DNA of 64,000 bases from Amblyomma americanum. Taxonomy: Eukaryota; Arthropoda; Arachnida; Ixodida; Ixodidae. This document shows, in pieces, positions 48,031 to 59,607 of this stretch (positions are counted from its first letter, which is position 1; each line of letters starts with the position of its first letter). Location of the stretch: NCBI RefSeq assembly GCF_052857255.1, contig NW_027526486.1, positions 2,356,001-2,420,000 of the forward strand, written 5' to 3'. The position numbers and the translations under genes were made by a program. Under the pieces are notes generated by a model. The model did no database searches, had not been told where the DNA came from, and was given only the letters and a program-made list of their open reading frames with translations.

Positions 48031-50623
48031 GTTTACACTTTTCTCTTGTGTACTCTTCGACGACGTGTAAAATCGATGCTCGTGAATCTTGCTAGTTTCG
48101 ATCTAAAACGATGTAACCCGTTGTTTTGAGCCGGAATACAAGTTTTCGCGGTGTTCTGAGAGAAAAAGTTTGCACCTTTCTCTCGTCTACTCTTCGAAGA
48201 CTTGAAAAATCGATGCTCGTGAATCTTGGTAGTTTCGGTCTAAAACGATGTATCCCGTTGTTTTGAGCCGGAATACAAGTTTTCGCGCAGTTCTGAGAGA
48301 AAAAAAAAGTTTACACCTTTCTCTCGTGTACTGTTCGACGACTTGTAAAATCGATGCTCGTGAATCTTGCTAGTTTCGATCTAAAACAATGTATCCCGTT
48401 GTTTTGAGCCGGAATACAAGTTTTCGCGCAGTTCTGAGAGAAAAAGTTTACACCTTTCTCTCGTGTACTCTTCGACGACGTGTGAAATCGATGCTCGTGC
48501 GATCTAAAACAATGTATCCCGTTGTTTTGAGCGAGAATACAAGTTTTCGTGCACTTCTGAGAGAAAAAGTTTACACCTTTCTCTCGTCTACTCTTCGACA
48601 ACATGTAAAATCGATGCTCGTGAATCTTGCTAGTTTCGATCTAAAAAAATGTATCCCGTTGTTTTGAGCCGGAATACAAGTTTTCGCGCAGTTCTGAGAG
48701 AAAAAGTTTACACCTTTCTCTCGTCTACTCTTCGAAGACTTCTAAAATCGATGCTCATGAATCTTGCTAGTTTCGAAACAAAACGATGTATCCCGTTGTT
48801 TTGAGCCGGAATACAAGTTTTCGCGCAGTTCTGAGAGAAAAAGTTTACACCTTTCTCTCGTGTACTCTTCGACGACTTGTAAAATCGATGCCCGTGAATC
48901 TTGCTAGTTTCGATCTAAAACGATGTATCTCGTTCTTTTGAGCCGGAATACAAGTTTTCGCGCAGTTCTGAGAGAAAAAGTTTACACATTTTTCTCGTCT
49001 ACTCTTCGAAGTCTTGTAATATCGATGCTCGTGAATCTTGCTAGTTTCGATCTAAAACAATGTAACCCGTTGTTTTTAGCCGGAATACAAGTTTTCACGC
49101 AGTTCTGAGAGACAAAGTTTACACCTTTCTCTCGTGTACTCTTCGACGACTTGTAAAATCAATGCTCGTGAATCTTGCTAGCTTCGATCTAAAACGATGA
49201 ATCCCGTTGTTTTTAGCCGGAATACAAGCTTTCACGCAGTTCTGAGAGAAAAAGTTTACACCTTTCTCTCGTGTACTCTTCGACGACTTGTAAAATCGAT
49301 GCTCGTGAATCTTGCTTCTTTCGATCTAAAACGATGAATCCCGTTGTTTTGAGCCGGAATACAAGTTTTAGCGGAGTTCTGAGAGAAAACGCTTACACTT
49401 TTCTCTCGTGTGCTCAACGACGACGTGTAAAATCGATGCTCGTGAATCTTGCTAGTTTCGATCTAAAACGATGTAACCCGTTGTTTTGAGCCGGAATACA
49501 AGTTTTCGCGCAGTTCTGAGAGAAAAAGTTTACACCTTTCTCTCGTCTACTCTTCGAAGACTTGCAAAATCGATGCCCGTGAATCTTGATAGTTTCGATC
49601 TAAAACGATGTTTCTCGTTGTTTTGAGCCGGAATACAAGTTTTCGCGCAGTTCTGAGAGAAAAAGTTTACACCTTTCTCCCGTCTACTATTTGACGACTT
49701 GTAAAATCGATGCTCGTGAATCTTGCTAGTTTGCACCTAAAATGTTGTATCGCGTTGTTTTGAGCCGGAATACAAGTTTTCGCGCAGTTCTGAGAGAAAA
49801 AGTTTACACCTTTCTCTTGTCTACTCTTCGACGACTTGTAAAATCGATGCTCGTGAATCTTGGTAGTTCCGATCTAAAACGATGTATCCCGTTGTTTTGA
49901 GCCAGAATACAAGTTTTCGCGCAGTTCTGAGAGAAAAATTTTACACCTTTCTCTCGTGTACTGTTCGACGACTTGTAAAATCGATGCTCGTGAATCTTGC
50001 TAGTTTCGATCTAAAACGATGTATCCCGTTGTTTTGAGCCGGAATACAAGTTTTCGCGCAGTTCTGAGAGAAAAAGTTTACACCTTTCTCTCGTGTACTC
50101 TTCGACGACGTGTAAAATCGATGCTCGTGAATCTTGCTAGTTTCGATCTAAAACAATGTATCCCGTTGTTTTGAGCCAGAATACAAGTTTTCGTGCAGTT
50201 CTGAGAGAAAAAGTTTACACCTTTCTCTCGTCTACTCTTCGACAACTTGTAAAATCGATGCTCGTGAATCTTGCTAGTTTCAATCTAAAACAATGTATCC
50301 CGTTGTTTTGAGCCGGAATACAAGTTTTCGCGCACTTCTGAGAGAAAAAGTTTACACCTTTCTCTCGTCTACTCTTCGAAGACTTCTAAAATCGATGCTC
50401 GTGAATCTTGCTAGTTTCGAAACAAAACGATGTATCCCGTTGTTTTGAGCCGGAATACAAGTTTTCGCGCAGTTCTGAGAGAAAAAGTTTACACCTTTCT
50501 CTCGTGTACTCTTCGACGACGTGTAAAATCGACGCTCGTGAATCTTGCTAGTTTCGATCTAAAACGATGTATCCCGTTTTTTTGAGCCGGTATACAAGTT
50601 TTCGCGCAGTTCTGAGGGAAAAC
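48031..50623 (+). repeat. Higher-order block 16 (19 monomers)
   Basis: The first of two equal 2593-bp blocks (19 x 137 minus 10: A9 and one 14-bp deletion). The 4775-bp copy ends inside it near 49500. Beyond that, monomers have 'gacttgcaaaatcg', 'cttgatag' and 'tttgcacctaaaatgttg' signatures that recur only in the right quarter of the window. A g-to-t change gives 'aaaaattttacacc' near 49937. Confidence 0.88.
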
Positions 50624-53216
50624 GTTTACACTTTTCTCTTGTGTACTCTTCGACAACGTGTAAAATCGATGCTCGTGAATCTTGCTAGTTTCGATCTAAA
50701 ACGATGCAACCCGTTGTTTTGAGCCGGAATACAAGTTTTCGCGGAGTTCTGAGAGAAAAAGTTTGCACCTTTCTCTCGTCTACTCTTCGAAGACTTGTAA
50801 AATCGATGCTCGTGAATCTTGGTAGTTTCGATCTAAAACGATGTATCCCGTTGTTTTGAGCCGGAATACAAGTTTTCGCGCAGTTCTGAGAGAAAAAAAA
50901 AGTTTACACCTTTCTCTCGTGTACTGTTCGACGACTTGTAAAATCGATGCTCGTGAATCTTGCTAGTTTCGATCTAAAACAACGTATCCCGTTGTTTTGA
51001 GCCGGAATACAAGTTTTCGCGCAGTTCTGAGAGAAAAAGTTTACACCTTTCTCTCGTGTACTCTTCGACGACGTGTGAAATCGATGCTCGTGCGATCTAA
51101 AACAATGTATCCCGTTGTTTTGAGCCAGAATACAAGTTTTCGTGCAGTTCTGAGAGAAAAAGTTTACACCTTTCTCTCGTCTACTCTTCGACAACATGTA
51201 AAATCGATGCTCGTGAATCTTGCTAGTTTCGATCTAAAACAATGTATCCCGTTGTTTTGAGCCGGAATACAAGTTTTCGCGCAGTTCTGAGAGAAAAAGT
51301 TTACACCTTTTTCTCGTCTACTCTTCGAAGACTTCTAAAATCGATGCTCGTGAATCTTGCTAGTTTCGAAACAAAACGATGTATCCCGTTGTTTTGAGCC
51401 GGAATACAAGTTTTCGCGCAGTTCTGAGAGAAAAAGTTTACACCTTTCTCTCGTGTACTCTTCGACGACTTGTAAAATCGATGCCCGTGAATCTTGCTAG
51501 TTTCGATCTAAAACGATGTATCTCGTTCTTTTGAGCCGGAATACAAGTTTTCGCGCAGTTCTGAGAGAAAAAGTTTACACATTTTTCTCGTCTACTCTTC
51601 GAAGACTTGTAATATCGATGCTCGTGAATCTTGCTAGTTTCGATCTAAAACAATGTAACCCGTTGTTTTTAGCCGGAATACAAGTTTTCACGCAGTTCTG
51701 AGAGACAAAGTTTACACCTTTCTCTCGTGTACTCTTCGACGACTTGTAAAATCAATGCTCGTGAATCTTGCTAGCTTCGATCTAAAACGATGAATCCCGT
51801 TGTTTTTAGCCGGAATACAAGCTTTCACGCAGTTCTGAGAGAAAAAGTTTACACCTTTCTCTCGTGTACTCTTCGACGACTTGTAAAATCGATGCTCGTG
51901 AATCTTGCTGCTTTCGATCTAAAACAATGAATCCCGTTGTTTTGAGCCGGAATACAAGTTTTCGCGGAGTTCTGAGAGAAAACGCTTACACTTTTCTCTC
52001 GTGTACTCTTCGACGACGTGTAAAATCGATGCTCGTGAATCTTGCTAGTTTCGATCTAAAACGATGTAACCCTTTGTTTTGAGCCGGAATACAAGTTTTC
52101 GCGCAGTTCTGAGAGAAAAAGTTTACACCTTTCTCTCGTCTACTCTTCGAAGACTTGCAAAATCGATGCCCGTGAATCTTGATAGTTTCGATCTAAAACG
52201 ATGTTTCTCGTTGTTTTGAGCCGGAATACAAGTTTTCGCGCAGTTCTGAGAGAAAAAGTTTACACCTTTCTCCCGTCTACTATTTGACGACTTGTAAAAT
52301 CGATGCTCGTGAATCTTGCTAGTTTGCACCTAAAATGTTGTATCGCGTTGTTTTGAGCCGGAATACAAGTTTTCGCGCAGTTCTGAGAGAAAACGTTTAC
52401 ACCTTTCTCTTGTCTACTCTTCGACGACTTGTAAAATCGATGCTCGTGAATCTTGGTAGTTTCGATCTAAAACGATGTATCCCGTTGTTTTGAGCCAGAA
52501 TACAAGTTTTCGCGCAGTTCTGAGAGAAAAAGTTTACACCTTTCTCTCGTGTACTGTTCGACGACTTGTAAAGTCGATGCTCGTGAATCTTGCTAGTTTC
52601 GATCTAAAACGATGTATCCCGTTGTTTTGAGCCGGAATACAAGTTTTCGCGCAGTTCTGAGAGAAAAAGTTTACACCTTTCTCTCGTTTACTCTTCGACG
52701 ACGTGTAAAATCGATGCTCGTGAATCTTGCTAGTTTCGATCTAAAACAATGTATCCCGTTGTTTTGAGCCAGAATACAAGTTTTCGTGCAGTTCTGAGAG
52801 AAAAAGTTTACACCTTTCTCTCGTCTACTCTTCGACAACTTGTAAAATCGATGCTCGTGAATCTTGCTAGTTTCAATCTAAAACAATGTATCCCGTTGTT
52901 TTGAGCCGGAATACAAGTTTTCGCGCAGTTCTGAGAGAAAAAGTTTACACCTTTCTCTCGTCTACTCTTCGAGGACTTGTAAAATCGATGCTCGTGAATC
53001 TTGCTAGTTTCGATCCAAAACGATGTATCCCGTTGTTTTGAGCCGGAATACAAGCTTTCCCGCAGTTCTGAGAGAAAAAGTTTACACCTTTCTCTCGTCT
53101 ACTCTTCGACGACTTGTAAAATCGATGCTCATGAATCTTGCTAGTTGCGATCTAAAACGATGTATCCCGTTTTTTTGAGCCGGTATACAAGTTTTCACGC
53201 AGTTCTGAGAGAAAAA
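50624..53216 (+). repeat. Higher-order block 17 (19 monomers)
   Basis: Same length as the preceding block and parallel to it over most of its span (shift 2593 bp), with A9 at 50893-50901 and a 123-bp monomer at 51039-51161. It differs by 'aacaacgtatccc' near 50980, 'cttgctgcttt' in place of 'cttgcttcttt' near 51907, and by m20-m23-like monomers at its right end. Confidence 0.88.
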
Positions 53217-53494
53217 GTTTACACTTTTCTCTTGTGTACTCTTCGACGACGTGTAAAATCGATGCTCGTGAATCTTGCTAGTTTCGATCTAAAACGATCT
53301 AACCCGTTGTTTTGAGCCGGAATACAAGTTTTCGCGGAGTTCTGAGAGAAAATGTATGCACCTTTCTCTCGTCTACTCTTCGAAGACTTGTAAAATCGAT
53401 GCTCGTGAATCTTGGTAGTTTCGATCTAAAACGATGTATCCCGTTGTTTTGAGCCGGAATACAAGTTTTCGCGCAGTTCTGAGAGAAAAAAAAA

Positions 53495-53617
53495 GTTTTC
53501 ACCTTTCTCTCGTGTACTGTTCGACGACGTGTGAAATCGATGCTCTTGCGATCTAAAACAATGTATCCCGTTGTTTTGAGCCAGAATACAAGTTTTCGTG
53601 CAGTTCTGAGAGAAAAA
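53495..53617 (+). repeat. Chimeric 123-bp monomer, one monomer lost
   Basis: It follows an A9 tract and begins like the 'gtgtactgttcg' monomer that normally comes next, but from 'cgtgtgaaatc' on it is the 123-bp class, which normally lies one monomer later (compare 55541-55677 and 55678-55800). One monomer was deleted with the join at about positions 25-33. Confidence 0.88.
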
Positions 53618-53754
53618 GTTTACACCTTTCTCTCGTCTACTCTTCGACAACATGTAAAATCGATGCTCGTGAATCTTGCTAGTTTCGATCTAAAACAATG
53701 TATCCCGTTGTTTTGAGCCGGAATACAAGTTTTCGCGCAGTTCTGAGGGAAAAA

Positions 53755-53891
53755 GTTTACACCTTTCTCTCGTCTACTCTTCGAAGACTTGTAATATCGA
53801 TGCTCGTGAATCTTGCTAGTTTCGATCTAAAACAATGTAACCCGTTGTTTTTAGCCGGAATACAAGTTTTCACGCAGTTCTGAGAGACAAA
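53755..53891 (+). repeat. Chimeric monomer m3/m5, three monomers lost
   Basis: The head is m3-like ('gagggaaaaag' just before, then 'acacctttctctcgtctac') and the tail is m5-like ('gtaatatcg', 'gtaacccgttgtttttag'). Compared with 51297-51709, one full m3-to-m5 passage is collapsed, giving the 411-bp shortening of this copy. Both parents share 'ctcttcgaagactt', which is where the join must lie. Confidence 0.88.
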
Positions 53892-56800
53892 GTTTACACC
53901 TTTCTCTCGTGTACTCTTCGACGACTTGTAAAATCAATGCTCGTGAATCTTGCTAGCTTCGATCTAAAACGATGAATCCCGTTGTTTTTAGCCGGAATAC
54001 AAGCTTTCACGCAGTTCTGAGAGAAAAAGTTTACACCTTTCTCTCGTGTACTCTTCGACGACTTGTAAAATCGATGCTCGTGAATCTTGCTGCTTTCGAT
54101 CTAAAACAATGAATCCCGTTGTTTTGAGCCGGAATACAAGTTTTCGCGGAGTTCTGAGAGAAAACGCTTACACTTTTCTCTCGTGTACTCTTCGACGACG
54201 TGTAAAATCGATGCTCGTGAATCTTGCTAGTTTCGATCTAAAACGATGTAACCCGTTGTTTTGAGCCGGAATACAAGTTTTCGCGCAGTTCTGAGAGAAA
54301 AAGTTTACACCTTTCTCTCGTCTACTCTTCGAAGACTTGCAAAATCGATGCCCGTGAATCTTGATAGTTTCGATCTAAAACGATGTTTCTCGTTGTTTTG
54401 AGCCGGAATACAAGTTTTCGCGCAGTTCTGAGAGAAAAAGTTTACACCTTTCTCCCGTCTACTATTTGACGACTTGTAAAATCGATGCTCGTGAATCTTG
54501 CTAGTTTGCACCTAAAATGTTGTATCGCGTTGTTTTGAGCCGGAATACAAGTTTTCGCGCAGTTCTGAGAGAAAACGTTTACACCTTTCTCTTGTCTACT
54601 CTTCGACGACTTGTAAAATCGATGCTCGTGAATCTTGGTAGTTTCGATCTAAAACGATGTATCCCGTTGTTTTGAGCCAGAATACAAGTTTTCGCGCAGT
54701 TCTGAGAGAAAAAGTTTACACCTTTCTCTCGTGTACTGTTCGACGACTTGTAAAATCGATGCTCGTGAATCTTGCTAGTTTCGATCTAAAACGATGTATC
54801 CCGTTGTTTTGAGCCGGAATACAAGTTTTCGCGCAGTTCTGAGAGAAAAAGTTTACACCTTTCTCTCGTGTACTCTTCGACGACGTGTAAAATCGATGCT
54901 CGTGAATCTTGCTAGTTTCGATCTAAAACAATGTATCCCGTTGTTTTGAGCCAGAATACAAGTTTTCGTGCAGTTCTGAGAGAAAAAGTTTACACCTTTC
55001 TCTCGTCTACTCTTCGACAACTTGTAAAATCGATGCTCGTGAATCTTGCTAGTTTCAATCTAAAACAATGTATCCCGTTGTTTTGAGCCGGAATACAAGT
55101 TTTCGCGCAGTTCTGAGAGAAAAAGTTTACACCTTTCTCTCGTCTACTCTTCGAGGACTTGTAAAATCGATGCTCGTGAATCTTGCTAGTTTCGATCCAA
55201 AACGATGTATCCCGTTGTTTTGAGCCGGAATACAAGCTTTCCCGCAGTTCTGAGAGAAAAAGTTTACACCTTTCTCTCGTCTACTCTTCGACGACTTGTA
55301 AAATCGATGCTCGTGAATCTTGCTAGTTTCGATCTAAAACGATGTATCCCGTTTTTTTTGAGCCGGTATACAAGTTTTCGCGCAGTTCTGAGAGAAAATG
55401 TTTGCACCTTTCTCTCGTCTACTCTTCGAAGACTTGTAAAATCGATGCTCGTGAATCTTGGTAGTTTCGATCTAAAACGATGTATCCCGTTGTTTTGAGC
55501 CGGAATACAAGTTTTCGCGCAGTTCTGAGAGAAAAAAAAAGTTTTCACCTTTCTCTCGTGTACTGTTCGACGACTTGTAAAATCGATGCTCGTGAATCTT
55601 GCTAGTTTCGATCTAAAACGATGTATCCCGTTGTTTTGAGCCGGAATACAAGTTTTCGCGCAGTTCTGAGAGAAAAAGTTTACACCTTTCTCTCGTGTAC
55701 TCTTCGACGACGTGTGAAATCGATGCTCTTGCGATCTAAAACAATGTATCCCGTTGTTTTGAGCCAGAATACAAGTTTTCGTGCAGTTCTGAGAGAAAAA
55801 GTTTACACCTTTCTCTCGTCTACTCTTCGACAACATGTAAAATCGATGCTCGTGAATCTTGCTAGTTTCGATCTAAAACAATGTATCCCGTTGTTTTGAG
55901 CCGGAATACAAGTTTTCGCGCAGTTCTGAGGGAAAAAGTTTACACCTTTCTCTCGTCTACTCTTCGAAGACTTCTAAAATCGATGCTCGTGAATCTTGCT
56001 AGTTTCGATCCAAAACGATGTATCCCGTTGTTTTGAGCCGGAATACAAGTTTTCGCGCAGTTCTGAGAGAAAAAGTTTACACCTTTCTCTCGTGTACTGT
56101 TCGACGACTTGTAAAATCGATGCTCGTGAATCTTGCTAGTTTCGATCTAAAACGATGTATCCCGTTGTTTTGAGCCGGAATACAAGTTTTCGCGCAGTTC
56201 TGAGAGAAAAAGTTTACACCTTTCTCTCGTGTACTCTTCGACGACGTGTGAAATCGATGCTCTTGCGATCTAAAACAATGTATCCCGTTGTTTTGGGCCA
56301 GAATACAAGTTTTCGTGCAGTGCTGAGAGAAAAAGTTTACACCTTTCTCTCGTCTACTCTTCGACAACATGTAAAATCGATGCTCGTGAATCTTGCTAGT
56401 TTCGATCTAAAACAATGTATCCCGTTGTTTTGAGCCGGAATACAAGTTTTCGCGCCGTTCTGAGGGAAAAAGTTTACACCTTTCCCTCGTCTACTCTTCG
56501 AAGACTTCTAAAATCGATGCTCGTGAATCTTGCTAGTTTCGATCCAAAACGATGTATCCCGTTGTTTTGAGCCGGAATACAAGTTTTCGCGCAGTTCTGA
56601 GAGAAAAAGTTTACACCTTTCTCTCGTGTACTCTTCGACGACTTGTAAAATCGATGCCCGTGAATCTTGCTAGTTTCGATCTAAAACGATGTATCTCGTT
56701 CTTTTGAGCCGGAATACAAGTTTTAGCGCAGTTGTGAGAGAAAAAGTTTACACATTTTTCTCGTCTACTCTTCGAAGACTTGTAATATGGATGCTCGTGA

Positions 56801-59607
56801 ATCTTGCTAGTTGCGATCTAAAACAATGTACCCCTTGTTTTTAGCCGGAATACAAGTTTTCACGCAGTTCTGAGAGAAAAAGTTTACACCTTTCTCTCGT
56901 GTACTCTTCGACGACTTGTAAAATCGATACTCGTGAATCTTGCTAGTTTCGATCTAAAATGATGAATCCCGTTGTTTTGAGCCGGAATACAAGTTTTCGC
57001 GGAGTTCTGAGAGAAAACGTTTACACTTTTCTCTCGTGTACTCTTCGACGACGTGTAAAATCGATGCTCGTGAATCTTGCTAGTTTCGATCTAAAACGAT
57101 GTAACCCGTTGTTTTGAGCCGGAATACAAGTTTTCGCGCAGTTCTGAGAGAAAAAGTTTACACCTTTCTCTCGTCTACTCTTCGAAGACTTGTAAAATCG
57201 ATGCCCGTGAATCTTGCTAGTTTCGATCTAAAACGATGTTTCTCGTTGTTTTGAGCCGGAATACAAGTTTTCGCGCAGTTCTGAGAGAAAAAGTTTACAC
57301 CTTTGTCCCGTCTACTATTTGACGACTTGTAAAATCGATGCTCGTGAATCTTGCTAGTTTTGACCTAAAACGATGTATTTGGTTGTTTTGAGCCGGAATA
57401 CAAGTTTTCGCGCAGTTCTGAGAGAAAAAGTTTACACCTTTCTCTTGTCTACTCTTCGACGACTTGTAAAATCGATGCTCGTGAATCTTGCTAGTTTCGA
57501 TCTAAAACGATGTATCCCGTTGTTTTGAGCCGGAATACAAGTTTTCGCGCAGTTCTGAGAGAAAAAGTTTACACCTTTCTCTCGTGTACTGTTCGACGAC
57601 TTGTAAAATCGATGCTCGTGAATCTTGCTAGTTTCGATCTAAAACGATGTATCCCGTTGTTTTTAGCCGGAATACAAGTTTTCGCGCAGTTCTGAGAGAA
57701 AAAGTTTACACCTTTCTCTCGTGTACTGTTCGACGACGTGTAAAATCGATGCTCGTGAATCTTGCTAGTTTCGATCTAAAACAATGTATCCCGTTGTTTT
57801 CAGCCAGAATACAAGTTTTCGTGCAGTTCTGAGAGAAAAAGTTTACACCTTTCTCTCGTCTACTCTTCGACAACTTGTAAAATCGATGCTCGTGAATCTT
57901 GCTAGTTTCGATCTAAAACAATGTATCCCGTTGTTTTGAGCCGGAATACAAGTTTTCGCGCAGTTCTGAGAGAAAAAGTTTACACCTTTCTCTCGTGTAC
58001 TCTTCGACGACGTGTGAAATCGATCCTCTTGCGATCTAAAACAATGTATCCCGTTGTTTTGAGCCAGAATACAAGTTTTCGTGCAGTTCTGAGAGAAAAA
58101 GTTTACACCTTTCTCTCGTCTACTCTTCGACAACATGTAAAATCGATGCTCGTGAATCTTGCTAGTTTCGATCTAAAACAATGTATCCCGTTGTTTTGAT
58201 CCGGAATACAAGTTTTCGCGCAGTTCTGAGGGAAAAAGTTTACACCTTTCTCTCGTCTACTCTTCGAAGACTTCTAAAATCGATGCTCGTGAATCTTGCT
58301 AGTTTCGATCCAAAACGATGTATCCCGTTGTTTTGAGCCGGAATACAAGTTTTCGCGCAGTTCTGAGAGAAAAAGTTTACACCTTTCTCTCGTGTACTCT
58401 TCGACGACTTGTAAAATCGATGCCCGTGAATCTTGCTAGTTTCGATCTAAAACGATGTATCTCGTTCTTTTGAGCCGGAATACAAGTTTTCGCGCAGTTC
58501 TGAGAGAAAAAGTTTACACATTTTTCTCGTCTACTCTTCGAAGACTTGTAATATCGATGCTCGTGAATCTTGCTAGTTGCGATCTAAAACAATGTAACCC
58601 GTTGTTTTTAGCCGGAATACAAGTTTTCACGCAGTTCTGAGAGAAAAAGTTTACACCTTTCTCTCGTGTACTCTTCGACGACTTGTAAAATCGATACTCG
58701 TGAATCTTGCTAGTTTCGATCTAAAATGATGAATCCCGTTGTTTTGAGCCGGAATACAAGTTTTCGCGGAGTTCTGAGAGAAAACGTTTACACTTTTCTC
58801 TCGTGTACTCTTCGACGACGTGTAAAATCGATGCTCGTGAATCTTGCTAGTTTCGATCTAAAACGATGTAACCCGTTGTTTTGAGCCGGAATACAAGTTT
58901 TCCCGCAGTTCTGAGAGAAAAAGTTTACACCTTTCTCTCGTCTACTCTTCGAAGACTTGTAAAATTGATGCTCGTGAATCTTGCTAGTTTCGATCTAAAA
59001 CGATGTATCCCGTTGTTTTGAGCCAGAATACAAGTTTTCGTGCAGTTCTGAGAGAAAAAGTTTACACCTTTCTCTCGTCTACTCTTCGACAACATGTAAA
59101 ATCGATGCTCGTGAATCTTGCTAGTTTCGATCTAAAACAATGTATCCCGTTGTTTTGAGCCGGAATACAAGTTTTCGCGCAGTTCTGAGGGAAAAAGTTT
59201 ACACCTTTCTCTCGTCTACTCTTCGAAGACTTCTAAAATCGATGCTCGTGAATCTTGCTAGTTTCGATCCAAAACGATGTATCCCGTTGTTTTGAGCCGG
59301 AATACAAGTTTTCGCGCAGTTCTGAGAGAAAAAGTTTACACCTTTCTCTCGTGTACTGTTCGACGACTTGTAAAATCGATGCTCATGAATCTTGCTAGTT
59401 TCGATCTAAAACGATGTATCCCGTTGTTTTGAGCCGGAATACAAGTTTTCGCGCAGTTCTGAGAGAAAAAGTTTACACCTTTCTCTCGTGTACTCTTCGA
59501 CGACGTGTAAAATCGATGCTCGTGAATCTTGCTAGTTTCGATCTAAAACGATGTATCCCGTTTTTTTGAGCCGGTATACAAGTTTTCGCGCAGTTCTGAG
59601 AGAAAAA

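Larger units (their letters stand above)
39940..49500 (+). repeat. 4775-bp tandem duplication, nearly identical copies
   Basis: Copy A runs about 39940-44725 and copy B about 44715-49500. The shift is constant at 4775 bp (35 monomers minus 20: two A9 tracts, two 14-bp deletions). Reading both copies I noticed two differences, at 43377/48152 (a/t, 'gcggag' against 'gcggtg') and 44237/49012 (a/t, 'gaagac' against 'gaagtc'). This is the youngest large event in the window. It could also be an assembly duplication. Confidence 0.9.
48300..55400 (+). repeat. Three related units with shifts 2593 and 2182 bp
   Basis: The 'tttgcacctaaaatgttg' monomer sits at about 49730, 52323 and 54505. The two intervals are 2593 bp and 2182 bp, differing by 411 bp, or three monomers. 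The loss in the third copy is explained by a fused monomer at 53755-53891. Confidence 0.87.
53217..59607 (+). repeat. Higher-order block 18 (47 monomers, composite)
   Basis: This is the longest marker-to-marker interval, because a marker monomer was lost near 55400: m23 ('cccgttttttttgag') is followed directly by an m2-type 'gtttgcacc' monomer. It holds four 123-bp monomers (53495, 55678, 56212, 57978), two A9 tracts, a T8 run (55352-55359, +1) and a 136-bp monomer (56746-56881). Its deletion monomers share 'gctcttgcgatc' or, at 57978, 'cctcttgcgatc', a right-end-only subtype. Chimeric monomers at 53495 and 53755 mark further losses of one and three monomers. Confidence 0.87.
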
